From Actinomycetota bacterium (GTDB taxonomy: Bacteria; Actinomycetota; Actinomycetes; Actinomycetales; Dermatophilaceae), in the NCBI GenBank assembly GCA_020161815.1, contig JAIUOP010000001.1:310001-374000 (forward strand): a DNA stretch of 64,000 nucleotides, in the 5' to 3' direction. The notes beneath the pieces were generated by a model, which saw only the letters and a list, made by a program, of their open reading frames with translations, ran no database searches and had not been told where the DNA came from. The translations under genes were made by a program, and so were the position numbers. This document shows positions 51,861 through 59,495 of the stretch, one piece after another (the first letter of the stretch is position 1; every line of letters starts with the position of its first letter).

Positions 51861-51916
51861 TTGACTTTGCCGCGCAAAGTACGACAGAGTTTGTGACACA
51901 AAGTTTGCGACACAAA
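51861..51916 (+). promoter_or_regulatory. Promoter region with three 13-bp palindromic operators
   Basis: A TTGACT -35-like box at 51861 is followed by TTTGC-CGC-GCAAA (51866-51878), TTTGTG-A-CACAAA (51890-51902) and TTTGCG-A-CACAAA (51904-51916). The shared form is TTTGYG-N-CRCAAA. The operon's third gene encodes a winged-helix regulator, the obvious ligand. This is the most AT-rich stretch nearby. Confidence 0.75.
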
Positions 51917-51945
51917 GTCGCAGGCGTCCAGGAGGGGAGCGCGGA

Positions 51946-52578
51946 ATGAGCACCAGCCAGCACAGGACCACGGTCGCCCGGACCCGCACCATCGCAGGCC
52001 CTGGCCCCGACTCCGGACCGGCAACCGCCGACACCACGCCTGCCCCGGCGGTCGCCTCCCGCGCCAAGGACGCCGCCATCTGCGCCGCCATCTTCGCGGG
52101 CGCCGGCATCGCCTGGTTCGGCTGGGGCCAGCTGGGTGGACGGTTCGCCGGGGTGCTCATCGCGGCCTCGATCGCCGGCTCCCTGTTGCTCCTTGTCTCG
52201 ATCCTCATCCTTGTCCGCACGCCCGGAAGGCCCACGCTGTCGGTCGATCCCACCGTGCGGCGCACCTACAACCTCGCCCTCGTCGGTGAAGTCGCCGCCA
52301 TCGTCATCGCAGCGGCCCTGCTCAATCGAGGCGGCCTGCCGGAGTACCTCCCAGCGGCCACGCTGGCCATCGTGGGCGTCCACTTCGTCCCGCTCGCCCG
52401 GGCCTTTCGTCTGCCGATCGTCGGCTATGCCGCGTGGGCCTGCCTGGCGGTGAGCGGGCTCGCGGTGATCGCCGGCGCGTCCGGGTGGCTTCCCGCCCCG
52501 ACCGTGGCGGGACTCGGCGGCGGGGCGGCCCTCCTGACCTGCGCAGTCGCGTTGCAGGGGAGAGTGCGCCGTGGCTGA
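51946..52578 (+). CDS. Hypothetical membrane protein, first gene of a regulator-linked operon
   Basis: 210 residues, family not recognised. Thr/Ala/Pro-rich start (~1-38), then about six membrane helices (AICAAIFAGAGIAWFGWGQL, VLIAASIAGSLLLLVSILIL, LALVGEVAAIVIAAALL, and three more). Overlaps the next gene by 8 bases. The operator array ahead of it and the winged-helix gene at the operon end show that it is part of a self-regulated membrane module. Confidence 0.7.
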   Translation: MSTSQHRTTVARTRTIAGPGPDSGPATADTTPAPAVASRAKDAAICAAIFAGAGIAWFGWGQLGGRFAGVLIAASIAGSLLLLVSILILVRTPGRPTLSVDPTVRRTYNLALVGEVAAIVIAAALLNRGGLPEYLPAATLAIVGVHFVPLARAFRLPIVGYAAWACLAVSGLAVIAGASGWLPAPTVAGLGGGAALLTCAVALQGRVRRG

Positions 52579-53194
52579 GCACCCCTTCGATCCGGCCGCG
52601 GCGATGGAGCTGATCGCCGCACAGGAACGCCGCACCCGGACCTCGTTCGACGGCCATCTCGACCAGGTCCTCGCTGCCTGGGGTGTGGCCTGGCTCTTCG
52701 GCCTCGGAGCGCTCTGGTTCCAGGCGCGGGGACAGTCTCCTTACGCCGGCCCGCAGGGCTGGGCGCCGATCGTCTTCGCCTCCTTGCTGGCGGCGGCGGC
52801 CTCGCTCACCGCGTGGCGGACGGTCCAGACGACCCGCGGGGTCGGCGGTGACTCCGGCTACCGCGGGATGCTCTACGGCTACGGCTGGCTGCTCGGCTTC
52901 GCTGCCTACTTCGGCATCATGGGCGCCCTGGCGGGCGCCGGCGCGTCCCCTGCGGTGCTCGGCGTCTTCGGCGTCGTGGGTCCGCTGTTGGTCACTGGCC
53001 TCCAGTACCTCGTCGGTGCGGCGATCCTCGGCGCGCGACCGATGGCAGCCTTGGGCGGGTGGCTGATCGTGCTGGCTGCCTCGATCGGTTTCGCCGGCCC
53101 CGTGACCGCTCTGGTCCTCGGCGCTGTTCTCGGTGGAGGAGGCTTCCTCGCCACCGCCGCATGGGTCACGCTCCGACGGAGACGCCGTGGCTGA
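52571..53194 (+). CDS. Hypothetical membrane protein, second gene of the regulator-linked operon
   Basis: 207 residues starting at GTG 52571. A soluble ~35-residue start (PAAAMELIAAQERRTRTSFD) is followed by about five membrane helices with GYGWLLGFAAYFGIMGALAG and QYLVGAAILGARPMAALGGW. The same type of protein is often found upstream of HTH_34 regulators in Actinobacteria, but I know no function. Overlaps the regulator gene by 8 bases. Confidence 0.7.
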   Translation: MAEHPFDPAAAMELIAAQERRTRTSFDGHLDQVLAAWGVAWLFGLGALWFQARGQSPYAGPQGWAPIVFASLLAAAASLTAWRTVQTTRGVGGDSGYRGMLYGYGWLLGFAAYFGIMGALAGAGASPAVLGVFGVVGPLLVTGLQYLVGAAILGARPMAALGGWLIVLAASIGFAGPVTALVLGAVLGGGGFLATAAWVTLRRRRRG

Positions 53195-53468
53195 CCTCGA
53201 GCTCGACCCCGTCATCCACGTGCCGGTGCGGCTGCGGATGATGGTCACGCTCGCTGAGCTTGCCCCCGGGGACACGCTGAGCTTTCCGCGGCTCCAGGAG
53301 CTTCTCGAGCTCACCGCCGGCAACCTCATCACCCACCTGCGCAAGCTGGAGGATGCCGGCTACGTGACGACCCGGAAGTCCGGACGGGTGACCACGGCCG
53401 CACTCACCAACGAAGGAAGAGCGGCCTTCACGGCCTACCGCAAGGCCCTTGCCGCCCTCCTGGGCTGA
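53187..53468 (+). CDS. Winged-helix transcriptional regulator (HTH_34, MarR/ArsR-like)
   Basis: 93 residues, one winged-helix domain: PVRLRMMVTLAELAPGDTLSFPRLQELLELTAGNLITHLRKLEDAGYV (parts: LRMMVTLAEL, then LTAGNLITHLRKLEDAGYV as recognition helix), wing TTRKSGRVTTAALT. No ligand domain, so it probably responds through its partners or a bound metabolite not visible here. Co-transcribed with two membrane proteins; the palindromes at 51866-51916 are its likely binding sites. Confidence 0.85.
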   Translation: MADLELDPVIHVPVRLRMMVTLAELAPGDTLSFPRLQELLELTAGNLITHLRKLEDAGYVTTRKSGRVTTAALTNEGRAAFTAYRKALAALLG

Positions 53469-54443
53469 CTACTCGTCCTCGGGTTCCGGGGGTGTCTCCG
53501 CGCCCTCGGCCTCGTCGCGCGCCGCCCACTCGAGCAGCGGCGTGATGTCGAAGGGTGCCTCGTCGATCCCCGCGTGCAGGTCGCCGATTCGGGCGAAGCG
53601 CTCTGGCATCGTCGCGATCGTGAAGTCCTCCGGCTCGGCCGCATCGACCTCGTCCCAGGTGATCGGCGCCGAGACCCGGCCCTCGGGAGTGCCGCGCACC
53701 GAGTAGGCAGCGGCGATCGTGTGGTCGCGGGCGTTCTGGTTGTAGTCGACGAAGACCGCGTCCACCGGCCGGTCCTTGCGCCACCACGTCGTCGTCACGT
53801 CGTCGGGCAGGCGCCGCTCCACCTCGCGCGCGAAGGCCAGCGCGGCGCGGCGGACGTCCTGGAAGCCGTGCTCCTGGAGGATCCGCACGTAGATGTGCAT
53901 CCCCTTTCCGCCGCTGGTCTTCGGCCAGCCGACGGCGCCGATCTCGTCGAGCACCTCGGCGGCGACGTGGGCACTGCGCCGCACCGCGGCATACGAGGCC
54001 TGGGGCATCGGGTCGAGGTCGATGCGCCACTCGTCGGGGAGCTCGGTCTCGGGCACGCGGCTGTTCCACGGGTGGAACTCGACGGTGCTCATTTGGACGG
54101 CCCAGATGACGTCGGCGAGCTTGTCGACGCAGAGCTCGTCGGCGTGCAGGCCCCAGCGCGGGAAGTGCAGGCGCACCGTGTCGACCCACGGGGGCGCGCC
54201 GCGGGGGAGGCGCTTCTGGTGGACCTTGGCACCGTCGACCCCGTCGGGGAAGCGGTGGAGCATGCACGGCCGACCGCGCAGGGCGTTGACGATGCCCGGC
54301 CCGACCGCCTCGTAGTAGCGCACGAGGTCGAGCTTGGTCTCGCCGCGAGCCGAGAAGTAGGGACGCTCCGGATTGGAGATCCGCACGTCGAAGCCCCCGA
54401 CGTCGAGGACGACCGGCTCACCGAACTCACCCTTGCGCGCCAT
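53469..54443 (-). CDS. Stand-alone LigD-type primase/polymerase domain protein
   Basis: 324 residues, archaeo-eukaryotic primase fold as in the polymerase domain of LigD but without ligase or phosphoesterase parts; no ku gene adjoins. DEWRIDLDPMPQAS holds the metal Asp pair, TSGGKGMHIYVR the Ser/His nucleotide motif, and VFVDYNQNARDHT the third Asp. Such proteins (for example M. tuberculosis Rv3730c) extend short ends or incorporate ribonucleotides in repair. The ATG at 54443 is chosen because TAGGCT lies 6 bases before it; a GTG one codon earlier is possible. A 32-bp palindrome (HP9) lies just upstream. Confidence 0.9.
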   Translation of the reverse strand: MARKGEFGEPVVLDVGGFDVRISNPERPYFSARGETKLDLVRYYEAVGPGIVNALRGRPCMLHRFPDGVDGAKVHQKRLPRGAPPWVDTVRLHFPRWGLHADELCVDKLADVIWAVQMSTVEFHPWNSRVPETELPDEWRIDLDPMPQASYAAVRRSAHVAAEVLDEIGAVGWPKTSGGKGMHIYVRILQEHGFQDVRRAALAFAREVERRLPDDVTTTWWRKDRPVDAVFVDYNQNARDHTIAAAYSVRGTPEGRVSAPITWDEVDAAEPEDFTIATMPERFARIGDLHAGIDEAPFDITPLLEWAARDEAEGAETPPEPEDE

Positions 54444-54449
54444 CACCGC

Positions 54450-54455
54450 AGCCTA
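54450..54455 (-). promoter_or_regulatory. -10 box of the LigD-type polymerase gene
   Basis: TAGGCT on the minus strand, 6 bases before the ATG at 54443. The palindrome HP9 begins 2 bases further upstream, where the -35 region would be. Confidence 0.55.
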
Positions 54456-54457
54456 TG

Positions 54458-54529
54458 CCGCGGTTGTTACCTCCCGACGCGGTTGTTACGAAGTCGGGTA
54501 ACAACCGCGTCGGGAGGTAACAACCGCGG
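54458..54529. repeat. Inverted repeat HP9, 32-bp perfect stem with two CGCGGTTGTTAC units per arm
   Basis: Arms 54458-54489 and 54498-54529 pair over 32 bp around an 8-base loop (GAAGTCGG). Each arm contains CGCGGTTGTTAC twice, the same unit as in HP8. It lies between two divergent gene starts, so it cannot be a plain terminator; it occupies the -35 side of the polymerase-gene promoter. Confidence 0.97.
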
Positions 54530-54556
54530 GGAGAACTGCGGGGTCAGGGCGGGGCT

Positions 54557-54562
54557 TAGGGT
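54557..54562 (+). promoter_or_regulatory. -10 box of the SRPBCC gene at 54570
   Basis: TAGGGT ends 7 bases before the ATG. Confidence 0.55.
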
Positions 54563-54569
54563 GGCGTCC

Positions 54570-55028
54570 ATGACTGATCGTGTGACTGTCCAGCGACTCA
54601 TCCCTGCCCCCGCCGAGGCGATCTTCGACCTGCTCGCCGACCCCTCCCGGCACCAGGAGATCGACGGCTCCGGCACCGTCGTCAAGGCCCGCAGCGCCGG
54701 CGCGCGCCGCCTGAAGCTCGGGGACTCCTTCGGCATGGACATGAACTGGGGCGTGGGCTACTCGACCAAGAACGTCGTCGTCGAGTTCGAGGAGAACCGT
54801 CGGATCGCCTGGCGCACCCTGGCCCCGAGCCCGCTCGACAAGCTGTTCACCGGGCGCACCTGGCGCTACGAGCTCGAGCCCGTCGACGGCGGCACCATCG
54901 TGCGTGAGACGTGGGACATCAGCACCGAGGCCTGGCCCGGGCGTCCGTTCGTGCGCCGGCTCGGGGACATGACGCGCCGGAACATGGACGCCACGCTCAA
55001 GCGCATCGAAGAGGTCGTCGCGTCCTGA
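54570..55028 (+). CDS. SRPBCC family protein (second copy)
   Basis: 152 residues of the START-like fold: RLIPAPAEAIFDLLADPSRHQEIDG start (first strand and helix), GYSTKNVVVEFEENRRIAWRT in the sheet, and a long C-terminal helix (DMTRRNMDATLKRIEEVV). Ligand unknown. Leaderless start after TAGGGT. Divergent from the LigD-type polymerase. Confidence 0.82.
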   Translation: MTDRVTVQRLIPAPAEAIFDLLADPSRHQEIDGSGTVVKARSAGARRLKLGDSFGMDMNWGVGYSTKNVVVEFEENRRIAWRTLAPSPLDKLFTGRTWRYELEPVDGGTIVRETWDISTEAWPGRPFVRRLGDMTRRNMDATLKRIEEVVAS

Positions 55029-55050
55029 TCATTCGAGGGGACATAGACCC

Positions 55051-55078
55051 TGCTTTCTCCCCATCGAGGCAGAAAGCA
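55051..55078. promoter_or_regulatory. Inverted-repeat operator of the second vapBC pair
   Basis: TGCTTTCT (55051-55058) and AGAAAGCA (55071-55078), 12 bases apart, just upstream of the TATTCT -10 box. Position suits VapBC autorepression. Confidence 0.7.
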
Positions 55079-55084
55079 TCCTGA

Positions 55085-55090
55085 TATTCT
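55085..55090 (+). promoter_or_regulatory. -10 box of the second vapBC pair
   Basis: TATTCT ends 6 bases before the vapB ATG at 55097. Confidence 0.6.
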
Positions 55091-55096
55091 TCCTCA

Positions 55097-55342
55097 ATGG
55101 CGCTCAACATCAAGGATCCGGAGACGGACCGCCTCGTGCGGGAGTTGGCTGCTGCCACTGGTGAGTCGATCACTGACGCCATCCGGCGCGCGGTGGGCGA
55201 GCGGCTGCAGCGCGTGCGCCACAGGCGAGCCGCCGAGCCCGACCTCCAGGCGATCATCCTTCGCGGCCGGGCCCGCGCCACGATCGATCCGCGGCCGGAG
55301 GAGGAAATCCTCGGCTACGGCCCGGATGGACTTCCGCAGTGA
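55097..55342 (+). CDS. vapB: VapB-type antitoxin (second pair)
   Basis: 81 residues. ALNIKDPETDRLVRELAAATG followed by ESITDAIRRAV is the PSK/Rv0623-type N-terminal DNA-binding part; the C-terminal half (ATIDPRPEEEILGYGPDGLP) is the toxin-binding tail. Similar in its opening to VapB at 17.5 kb (NIK motif), but the rest is different. Its stop overlaps the vapC GTG. Leaderless start behind the TATTCT box. Confidence 0.93.
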   Translation: MALNIKDPETDRLVRELAAATGESITDAIRRAVGERLQRVRHRRAAEPDLQAIILRGRARATIDPRPEEEILGYGPDGLPQ

Positions 55343-55731
55343 TCGTGGTCGACAGCTCTGCACTGGTGGCGATCGTGCTCGGGGAGCCTGAGGCAGAGCG
55401 GCTGTTGGCTGCCCTGTCCGCAGAGGTGGTCGCCATCTCAGCCGCCACCTTGACCGAGGCCACCATCGTGGTCGAGGCGAGGCAAGGGCCTGATGCCACA
55501 CGGGATCTCGACCTTCTCGTCGAGGGCGCGGTCGACGAGATCGTCGGCTTCGACCTCGATCACCACCGCGCCGCGCTCGCTGCGTGGCGGCGGTTCGGCA
55601 AGGGACGTCACCCGGCAGCGCTCAACTTCGGGGACTGCCTGTCCCACGCCACGGCCCACCTTCTCGGCGCGCCCCTGCTCTTCAAGGGCGAGGACTTCAC
55701 CCAGACCGACGTCGCCGCGGCAGCCTACTGA
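55339..55731 (+). CDS. vapC: VapC-type PIN-domain toxin (second pair)
   Basis: 130 residues. PIN acid residues: MIVVDSSALVAI (Asp), LTEATIVVEA (Glu), NFGDCLSHA (Asp) and KGEDFTQTDV (Asp). Same subtype as the VapC at 17 kb: both have RRFGKG, NFGDC and LLFKG-DFT-TDV, so the two pairs are paralogues and cross-talk is possible. Starts at the GTG overlapping the vapB stop. Confidence 0.94.
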   Translation: MIVVDSSALVAIVLGEPEAERLLAALSAEVVAISAATLTEATIVVEARQGPDATRDLDLLVEGAVDEIVGFDLDHHRAALAAWRRFGKGRHPAALNFGDCLSHATAHLLGAPLLFKGEDFTQTDVAAAAY

Positions 55732-55774
55732 GCGAGCAGTGGCGTCACCGGGGCGACGTAGGGTTGGGGCCGAG

Positions 55775-58279
55775 ATGAGCACCCTCTTCGACGGCCTGTT
55801 CCCCGACCCCACCGACCCGCCCGTGGACGCGGCGACGCACACCAGTGCCCACGCCGCGATCGTCAACGCCGCGGGGGTGCCCTCGTGGGCCCTGGACGAC
55901 TCCGTCAGCGAGGGCCCGGGGGAGCGGGAGGCGAGCGGACGGCATACGGGTGGCTCGGCGGGCTGGGGCGCCGCCCCTCAGGCCGACCCCGAGACCCTCC
56001 TCGAGGGCCTGAATCCTGAGCAACGCGAAGCCGTGCTGCACGAGGGGAGTCCGCTGCTCATCGTCGCCGGTGCCGGCTCGGGCAAGACCCGCGTCCTGAC
56101 CCACCGCATCGCCCACCTCCTCGCCGCGCGTGGGGTGCAGCCCGGGCAGATCCTGGCGATCACCTTCACCAACAAGGCCGCCGCCGAGATGCGCGAGCGG
56201 GTCGAGCAGCTCGTCGGGCCGCGGGCCAAGGCGATGTGGGTGATGACCTTCCACAGTGCGTGCGTGCGGATCCTGCGCCGCGAGGCCGCCAAGGTCGGCA
56301 TGAGGTCGACCTTCTCGATCTACGACGCCGCCGACAGCCAGCGCCTGATGTCGATGGTGCTGCGCGACATGGACCTCGATCCCAAGCGCTACAACCCCCG
56401 CTCGTTCTCCCACCAGGTGAGCAACCTCAAGAACGAGCTCATCGACGAGGAGACGTATGCCGCGGGGCTGGGGGAGGCCTCAACCCACCAGGAGCAGGTG
56501 CTCGCCGAGGCCTACACCGCCTACCAGCGTCGGTTGCGGCAGGCGAATGCGCTCGACTTCGACGACATCATCATGACGACGGTGCACATGTTCCAGGCCT
56601 TCCCGGAGACGGTCGAGCACTATCGCCGACGCTTCCGGCACGTCATGGTCGACGAGTACCAGGACACCAATCACGCCCAGTACCAACTGATTCGCGAGCT
56701 CGTCGGCGGTGTCGAGAAGGCGGGCCAACATGCGGTCGGCCCGAGCGAGCTCGTCGTCGTCGGTGATGCCGACCAGTCGATCTATGCCTTCCGTGGCGCG
56801 AGCATCCGCAACATCGTCGAGTTCGAGCAGGACTATCCCGATGCCAGGACGATCCTGCTCGAGCGCAACTACCGCTCGACCCAGACGATCCTGTCGGCGG
56901 CCAATGCCGTCATCGCGCGCAACGAGGGACGTCGACCCAAGAACCTCTGGACCGACTCGGGCGAGGGCGAGCAGATCGTCGGCTACGTCGGTGACAACGA
57001 GCACGACGAGGCCTCCTTCGTCGCCCGGACCATCGACGCGCTGACCGACAAGCACGGGCTCAAGCCGGGCGACGTCGCGGTGTTCTACCGCACCAATGCC
57101 CAGAGCCGCGCGCTGGAAGAGGTGTTCGTGCGAGTCGGGTTGCCGTACAAGGTGGTCGGCGGCACCCGCTTCTACGAGCGCCGCGAGGTCAAGGATGCGC
57201 TCGCCTACCTCCGGGTGCTCTCCAACCCCACCGACTCGGTCAACCTGCGCCGCATCCTCAACGTGCCCAAGCGCGGGATCGGGGACCGGGCCGAGGCCTG
57301 CATCGCCGCTCTCGCCGATCGCGAGCGGATCACCTTCGTCGAGGCGCTCGGCCGACCCGAGGACGCGCCGGGCATCGCCACCCGGTCCATCACCTGCATC
57401 AAGGGCTTCACCGCCCTGCTCGCGGAGCTCGGCCGGGTGCGCGACGACGAGAACGCAGGGGTCGGCGACCTGCTCGAGGCCGTCATCGACCGCTCGGGCT
57501 ACCTCACCGAGCTGCGGGCGAGCCACGACCCGCAGGACGAGACCCGCATCGAGAACCTCGCCGAGCTCGTCGCCGTGGCGCGCGAGTTCGACGCGACCCG
57601 CGCCGAGACAGGGGAGCTGAACAGCCTCGAGGACTTCCTCGAGCAGGTGTCGCTCGTCGCCGATGCCGACGAGATCCCCGACCAGCCGGCCGGCGACGAC
57701 GCGGAGGGCCAGGCGGTCGCGGCCGACCTCGGCGTGGTCACGCTCATGACCCTGCACACGGCCAAGGGACTGGAGTTCCCCGTGGTCTTCCTCACCGGGC
57801 TCGAGGACGGCACCTTCCCGCACCTGCGCTCCCTGGCCGACCCCAAGGAGCTCGAGGAGGAGCGGCGGCTCGCCTACGTCGGGATCACGCGAGCGCGACA
57901 GCGCCTGCACCTGTCCCGGGCCCAGGTGCGGTCGGCCTGGGGTGCGCCGCAGTACAACCCGCCGAGCCGCTTCCTCGACGAGATCCCCACCGGGCTCATC
58001 CACTGGGAGCGCGAGGCCGCCGGCCTGGGCGCGATCGGGCGGCGTGACCAGCGCCCGGCGGTGGCGACCCTGGCGACCCGACCGGGAGTGCGCTCGCCCG
58101 GCAACCGGCCGCCGATCCACCTGGCCAAGGGCGATCGGGTCACCCACGACTCCTTCGGCCTCGGCACCGTGATCGACACCAGGGGTGAGGGCGACAAGGC
58201 GCAGGCCCAGGTCGACTTCGGTGGGGACACCGGCGTGAAGTGGCTGCTGCTGAGGTTCGCCCCCCTCGAGAAGCTCTGA
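55775..58279 (+). CDS. pcrA: ATP-dependent DNA helicase PcrA/UvrD
   Basis: 834-residue superfamily 1 helicase for repair and removal of proteins from DNA. Variable start (~1-85), then LNPEQREAVLHEGSPLLIVAGAGSGKTRVL (Q motif and Walker A, parts LNPEQREAV and GAGSGKT), ITFTNKAAAEMRER, VDEYQDTNHAQY (Walker B), VVGDADQSIYAFRGA, LERNYRSTQTIL, VTLMTLHTAKGLEFP and RLAYVGITRAR. The C-terminal ~50 residues (KGDRVTHDSFGLGTVID) form the Tudor-like domain that contacts RNA polymerase in PcrA. Its order with sucC-sucD-perM matches M. tuberculosis uvrD1. Confidence 0.97.
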   Translation: MSTLFDGLFPDPTDPPVDAATHTSAHAAIVNAAGVPSWALDDSVSEGPGEREASGRHTGGSAGWGAAPQADPETLLEGLNPEQREAVLHEGSPLLIVAGAGSGKTRVLTHRIAHLLAARGVQPGQILAITFTNKAAAEMRERVEQLVGPRAKAMWVMTFHSACVRILRREAAKVGMRSTFSIYDAADSQRLMSMVLRDMDLDPKRYNPRSFSHQVSNLKNELIDEETYAAGLGEASTHQEQVLAEAYTAYQRRLRQANALDFDDIIMTTVHMFQAFPETVEHYRRRFRHVMVDEYQDTNHAQYQLIRELVGGVEKAGQHAVGPSELVVVGDADQSIYAFRGASIRNIVEFEQDYPDARTILLERNYRSTQTILSAANAVIARNEGRRPKNLWTDSGEGEQIVGYVGDNEHDEASFVARTIDALTDKHGLKPGDVAVFYRTNAQSRALEEVFVRVGLPYKVVGGTRFYERREVKDALAYLRVLSNPTDSVNLRRILNVPKRGIGDRAEACIAALADRERITFVEALGRPEDAPGIATRSITCIKGFTALLAELGRVRDDENAGVGDLLEAVIDRSGYLTELRASHDPQDETRIENLAELVAVAREFDATRAETGELNSLEDFLEQVSLVADADEIPDQPAGDDAEGQAVAADLGVVTLMTLHTAKGLEFPVVFLTGLEDGTFPHLRSLADPKELEEERRLAYVGITRARQRLHLSRAQVRSAWGAPQYNPPSRFLDEIPTGLIHWEREAAGLGAIGRRDQRPAVATLATRPGVRSPGNRPPIHLAKGDRVTHDSFGLGTVIDTRGEGDKAQAQVDFGGDTGVKWLLLRFAPLEKL

Positions 58280-58302
58280 CGCCCAGCGTCAGCGCCGACG
58301 CG

Positions 58303-59262
58303 TCAGCGGCGGCCGGACGTGCTCAGCGGGATGGCTCCCGCCGTCATCGTGTGCCCGTCGTGGTCGAGCTGGGCCAGCGCCTCGGTGATGCCCTGCACCA
58401 CCGCGCCCATGATCGGCAGCGAGATGTGCCCCACGCCGTGCAACCGCACGTTCCGGGATTTCAGGTCCGGATGGCGCAGGGCGCCGTTGCGTTGCGGCAG
58501 CACGACCTGGTCGGCGTCCGAGTAGTACGTGATGAAGCGCGTCCGGCAGCTCGGCACCGGCTCGGCGAGCTCGGTGAGGAAGGCACTCCCGGGCCGCATC
58601 TGGGCGATCACCGGCAGCGGCAGGGCGTACGCGGCATACGTGCCGGCGTGCGGGGTGCCGATGGTGACCAAGGTGTGCACGCGCTCGTCGCCGCCGAGGC
58701 GCGTCACGTAGTAGCGCGCGATCAGCCCGCCCAGGCTGTGCCCGACGATGTGAATCCGCTCGTAGCCGGTCTCCGCCACGATCGCCTCCACCTCCGCGCC
58801 CAGGTCGAGTGCCGCGCGTCGGAGGTCGGTGGTCAGCGTCGACCAGTTCATCGCGAAGATCGACCCGAACCCCCGCCGCGACAGGCCCCGCCGGAGCAGG
58901 GTGAAGATCGAGCGGTTGTCGACCAGCCCGTGGACGAGCAGGATCGGCGTCCCCGCCGCCTCGAGGTGGTGCAGCAGCAGCCCGCGCTGGATGGGGGGCA
59001 GGTGCTCGATCCGGTATGCCGGCCGGTGGCCTCCGCGTCCGCCCACCAGTCCCAGCGGGTAGGTCACCAGGTGGGTGGTCAGCCACGCGGCCTCCACGAC
59101 CGAACCCATGAGGACCTGCGGAGTCGTGGCCAGGGTGACCAGGTGCCCGGCGGCCGACCGGGCCCCAGCCCAGGCGTGCGCGACGCGTTGGCCCCAGCCG
59201 GGCGCGGTGGGCGCGGGCGGGGCCTCGACCGTAGCGGCCGGACGTCGACGGTGACCTGTCAT
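58303..59262 (-). CDS. Alpha/beta-hydrolase, lipase-like
   Basis: 319 residues. PILLVHGLVDNRSIF (oxyanion region, ~105-120), IHIVGHSLGGLIARYY with the nucleophile Ser (~175), SDADQVVLP (acid) and HGVGHISLP (His). Matches secreted or membrane-associated triacylglycerol lipase/esterase types; the first ~70 residues contain a weak hydrophobic stretch (HLVTLATTPQVLMG) rather than a clean signal peptide. TACCCT lies 9 bases before the ATG at 59262. Convergent with pcrA. Confidence 0.87.
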   Translation of the reverse strand: MTGHRRRPAATVEAPPAPTAPGWGQRVAHAWAGARSAAGHLVTLATTPQVLMGSVVEAAWLTTHLVTYPLGLVGGRGGHRPAYRIEHLPPIQRGLLLHHLEAAGTPILLVHGLVDNRSIFTLLRRGLSRRGFGSIFAMNWSTLTTDLRRAALDLGAEVEAIVAETGYERIHIVGHSLGGLIARYYVTRLGGDERVHTLVTIGTPHAGTYAAYALPLPVIAQMRPGSAFLTELAEPVPSCRTRFITYYSDADQVVLPQRNGALRHPDLKSRNVRLHGVGHISLPIMGAVVQGITEALAQLDHDGHTMTAGAIPLSTSGRR

Positions 59263-59271
59263 GGCTCGGAC

Positions 59272-59277
59272 AGGGTA
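59272..59277 (-). promoter_or_regulatory. Possible -10 box of the lipase-like gene
   Basis: TACCCT on the minus strand, 9 bases before the ATG at 59262. Confidence 0.4.
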
Positions 59278-59495
59278 TCCCTCCGGCAGCCGTTGCGGGC
59301 CTCCCGTCGCTCGCGCGGGCGCCACTCGTCGCGGATCCGCGCCGCTCAGGGGTGAGATTGGTCCCAAGGCCGGAACGAGGGTGGGGGGCGCGCGGAGCGG
59401 TCGCTAGGCTGCGGCATACGACGTACTTCACCTCGGGTCGGGCCCGCCGTGGAGTCCCTGCGCTCATCCGATGAAGAAAAGAGGCTGGACCGCTC

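Noticed and set aside
55941..55950. CGGCATAC as a promoter element
   Set aside because: It lies inside genes at random distance from starts and on both strands, so a promoter role does not explain the distribution.
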